Positions 63,238 to 64,000 of a stretch of 64,000 nt of DNA are shown in pieces. The stretch covers positions 1,189,501-1,253,500 of the forward strand of contig NZ_JAJJMP010000001.1 in NCBI RefSeq assembly GCF_020905415.1. The letters run 5' to 3'. The stretch comes from Myroides oncorhynchi (lineage in GTDB: Bacteria; Bacteroidota; Bacteroidia; Flavobacteriales; Flavobacteriaceae). The notes under the pieces are model-generated. The model had not been told where the DNA came from, did not search any database, and was given only the letters and a program-made list of their open reading frames with translations. The first letter of the stretch is position 1, and the number at the start of each line of letters is the position of its first letter. The translations under genes and the position numbers were made by a program.

Positions 63238-63253
63238 TGTTTCACGTGGAACA
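63238..63253. promoter_or_regulatory. parS-like site 4, abutting the mnmG start
   Basis: TGTTTCACGTGGAACA ends one base before the mnmG ATG and fits the parS consensus in 15 of 16 palindrome positions. ParB bound here would cover the translation initiation region of mnmG in DNA terms. Confidence 0.8.
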
Positions 63254-64000
63254 ATGAGTATATTCGCTGATAAATATGATGTAATAGTAGTAGGAGGAGG
63301 GCACGCTGGTTCAGAAGCTGCTGCTGCTGCTGCAAATATGGGTTCTAAAACTTTATTGATAACAATGAGTTTGCAAAACATCGCCCAGATGTCTTGTAAT
63401 CCTGCAATGGGAGGAATCGCTAAGGGGCAAATCGTTAGAGAGATTGACGCTTTAGGGGGGTACTCTGGAATTGTCTCTGATAAAACAGCGATACAGTTTA
63501 AGATGCTTAACAAATCTAAAGGGCCTGCTATGTGGTCACCCCGTGTTCAGTCGGATCGTATGCGCTTCGCTGAGACATGGAGACTGATGCTAGAGGGAAC
63601 TCCTAATTTGGATTTTTACCAAGACATGGTACGCTCACTTATTATTAAAAATCATAAGATAGAAGGAGTAGTTACTAATCTGGGCTTAGAGATAAAAGCT
63701 GAAACGGTAATTCTAACTAATGGTACATTCTTAAATGGACTTATCCATATCGGTGAGAAACAATTCGGTGGAGGTAGAGCTGGAGAGAGTGCTGCTTATG
63801 GTATTACTGAAGACTTAGTGAAAGCTGGTTTTGTTTCAGGACGTATGAAGACAGGTACACCTCCGCGAGTAGATGGACGTTCTTTAGATTATAGTAAAAT
63901 GGAAGTTCAAGGTGGTGATGTTAACCCTTCTAAGTTCTCATATTTAGATATAACAAAACCATTAGTAGAGCAAAGAGATTGCTATATGACATATACTTCG
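63254..64000 (+). CDS. mnmG: tRNA uridine-5-carboxymethylaminomethyl synthase MnmG (5' part)
   Basis: MnmG (GidA) with MnmE installs the cmnm5 group on wobble uridine of several tRNAs, using FAD and folate. The frame begins MSIFADKYDVIVVGGGHAG at 63254 and is open to the window edge (about 249 of some 620 residues). Diagnostic segments are the FAD motif VVGGGHAGSEAAAAAANMG, NPAMGGIAKGQIVREIDALG, GPAMWSPRVQSDR, FGGGRAGESAAYG and RMKTGTPPRVDGRS. It follows ybeY by 40 bases, and parS site 4 sits directly before its start. It is often an origin neighbour in bacteria. Confidence 0.96.
   Translation, partial: MSIFADKYDVIVVGGGHAGSEAAAAAANMGSKTLLITMSLQNIAQMSCNPAMGGIAKGQIVREIDALGGYSGIVSDKTAIQFKMLNKSKGPAMWSPRVQSDRMRFAETWRLMLEGTPNLDFYQDMVRSLIIKNHKIEGVVTNLGLEIKAETVILTNGTFLNGLIHIGEKQFGGGRAGESAAYGITEDLVKAGFVSGRMKTGTPPRVDGRSLDYSKMEVQGGDVNPSKFSYLDITKPLVEQRDCYMTYTS

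Noticed and set aside
1..64000. CRISPR arrays, integrons or restriction systems
   Set aside because: No regularly spaced direct repeats, cas genes, integrase or methylase/nuclease pairs were seen.

Overview
The window is about 64 kb of AT-rich chromosomal DNA from a member of the Flavobacteriaceae (Bacteroidota). A yellow, flexirubin-pigmented, Myroides-like genus fits best, but this is inferred from gene content and not proven. Supporting signs are promoters with the Bacteroidota -7 box TAnnTTTG, near absence of Shine-Dalgarno sites, head-GIN (DUF2807) and DUF1294 proteins, a Flavobacterium-type tyrosine ammonia-lyase and an ISAon1-type transposase relic.

Layout. (1) 1-1632: end of a surface-sugar operon (rmlC, a short rmlD, start of a UDP-glucuronate decarboxylase-like gene), minus strand. 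(2) 1.7-28 kb: housekeeping and accessory genes in short units: phosphorylase-like DUF6909 protein, GH3 and M23 proteins, tatA, tex, DUF1294, AraC regulator with a divergent exported flavodoxin-RidA fusion, a frameshifted DUF6934 gene, rpiB, an acyl-CoA synthetase, two MORN/YwqK genes (the first with a nonsense codon), rnr, a LysE exporter, an ISAon1 relic, tRNA-Cys, folB, glnS, a YtxH/holin-like/DUF6327 trio, an SPFH protein and gltX. (3) 28.1-59.8 kb: a flexirubin-type aryl polyene/dialkylresorcinol pigment cluster. It is two tightly packed minus-strand operons (58390 to 38985, 24 genes; 38264 to 28067, 7 genes) plus a divergent halogenase-like gene. (4) 59.8-62.8 kb: 3 kb of noncoding AT-rich DNA with seven same-orientation DnaA-box-like 9-mers, followed by (5) ybeY and the 5' part of mnmG. 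Four parS-like sites span this end; one forms the last codons of ybeY and one abuts the mnmG start.

How the pigment genes fit together: the ammonia-lyase should make 4-coumarate from tyrosine, and a PaaK-like ligase may activate an acid. Several ketosynthases, two ACPs, FabG and three hotdog proteins would build the aryl polyene chain. DarB and DarA would make the dialkylresorcinol. Acyltransferases (LpxL-like and the middle domain of a three-domain MMPL protein) could form the ester. LolA-like, MMPL, ABC and outer-membrane proteins would place the product in the outer membrane, and the flavin halogenase-like enzyme could chlorinate or oxidise the aryl ring.

Most notable: the candidate chromosome origin plus parS centromere at 60.9-63.3 kb. 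Nearly all genes from 28 to 58.4 kb point leftward and ybeY/mnmG point rightward, as expected for genes flanking an origin. Also notable are an interleaved inverted repeat with pseudoknot topology (60278-60332), a nested structured leader before rnr, and several genes broken by single lesions.
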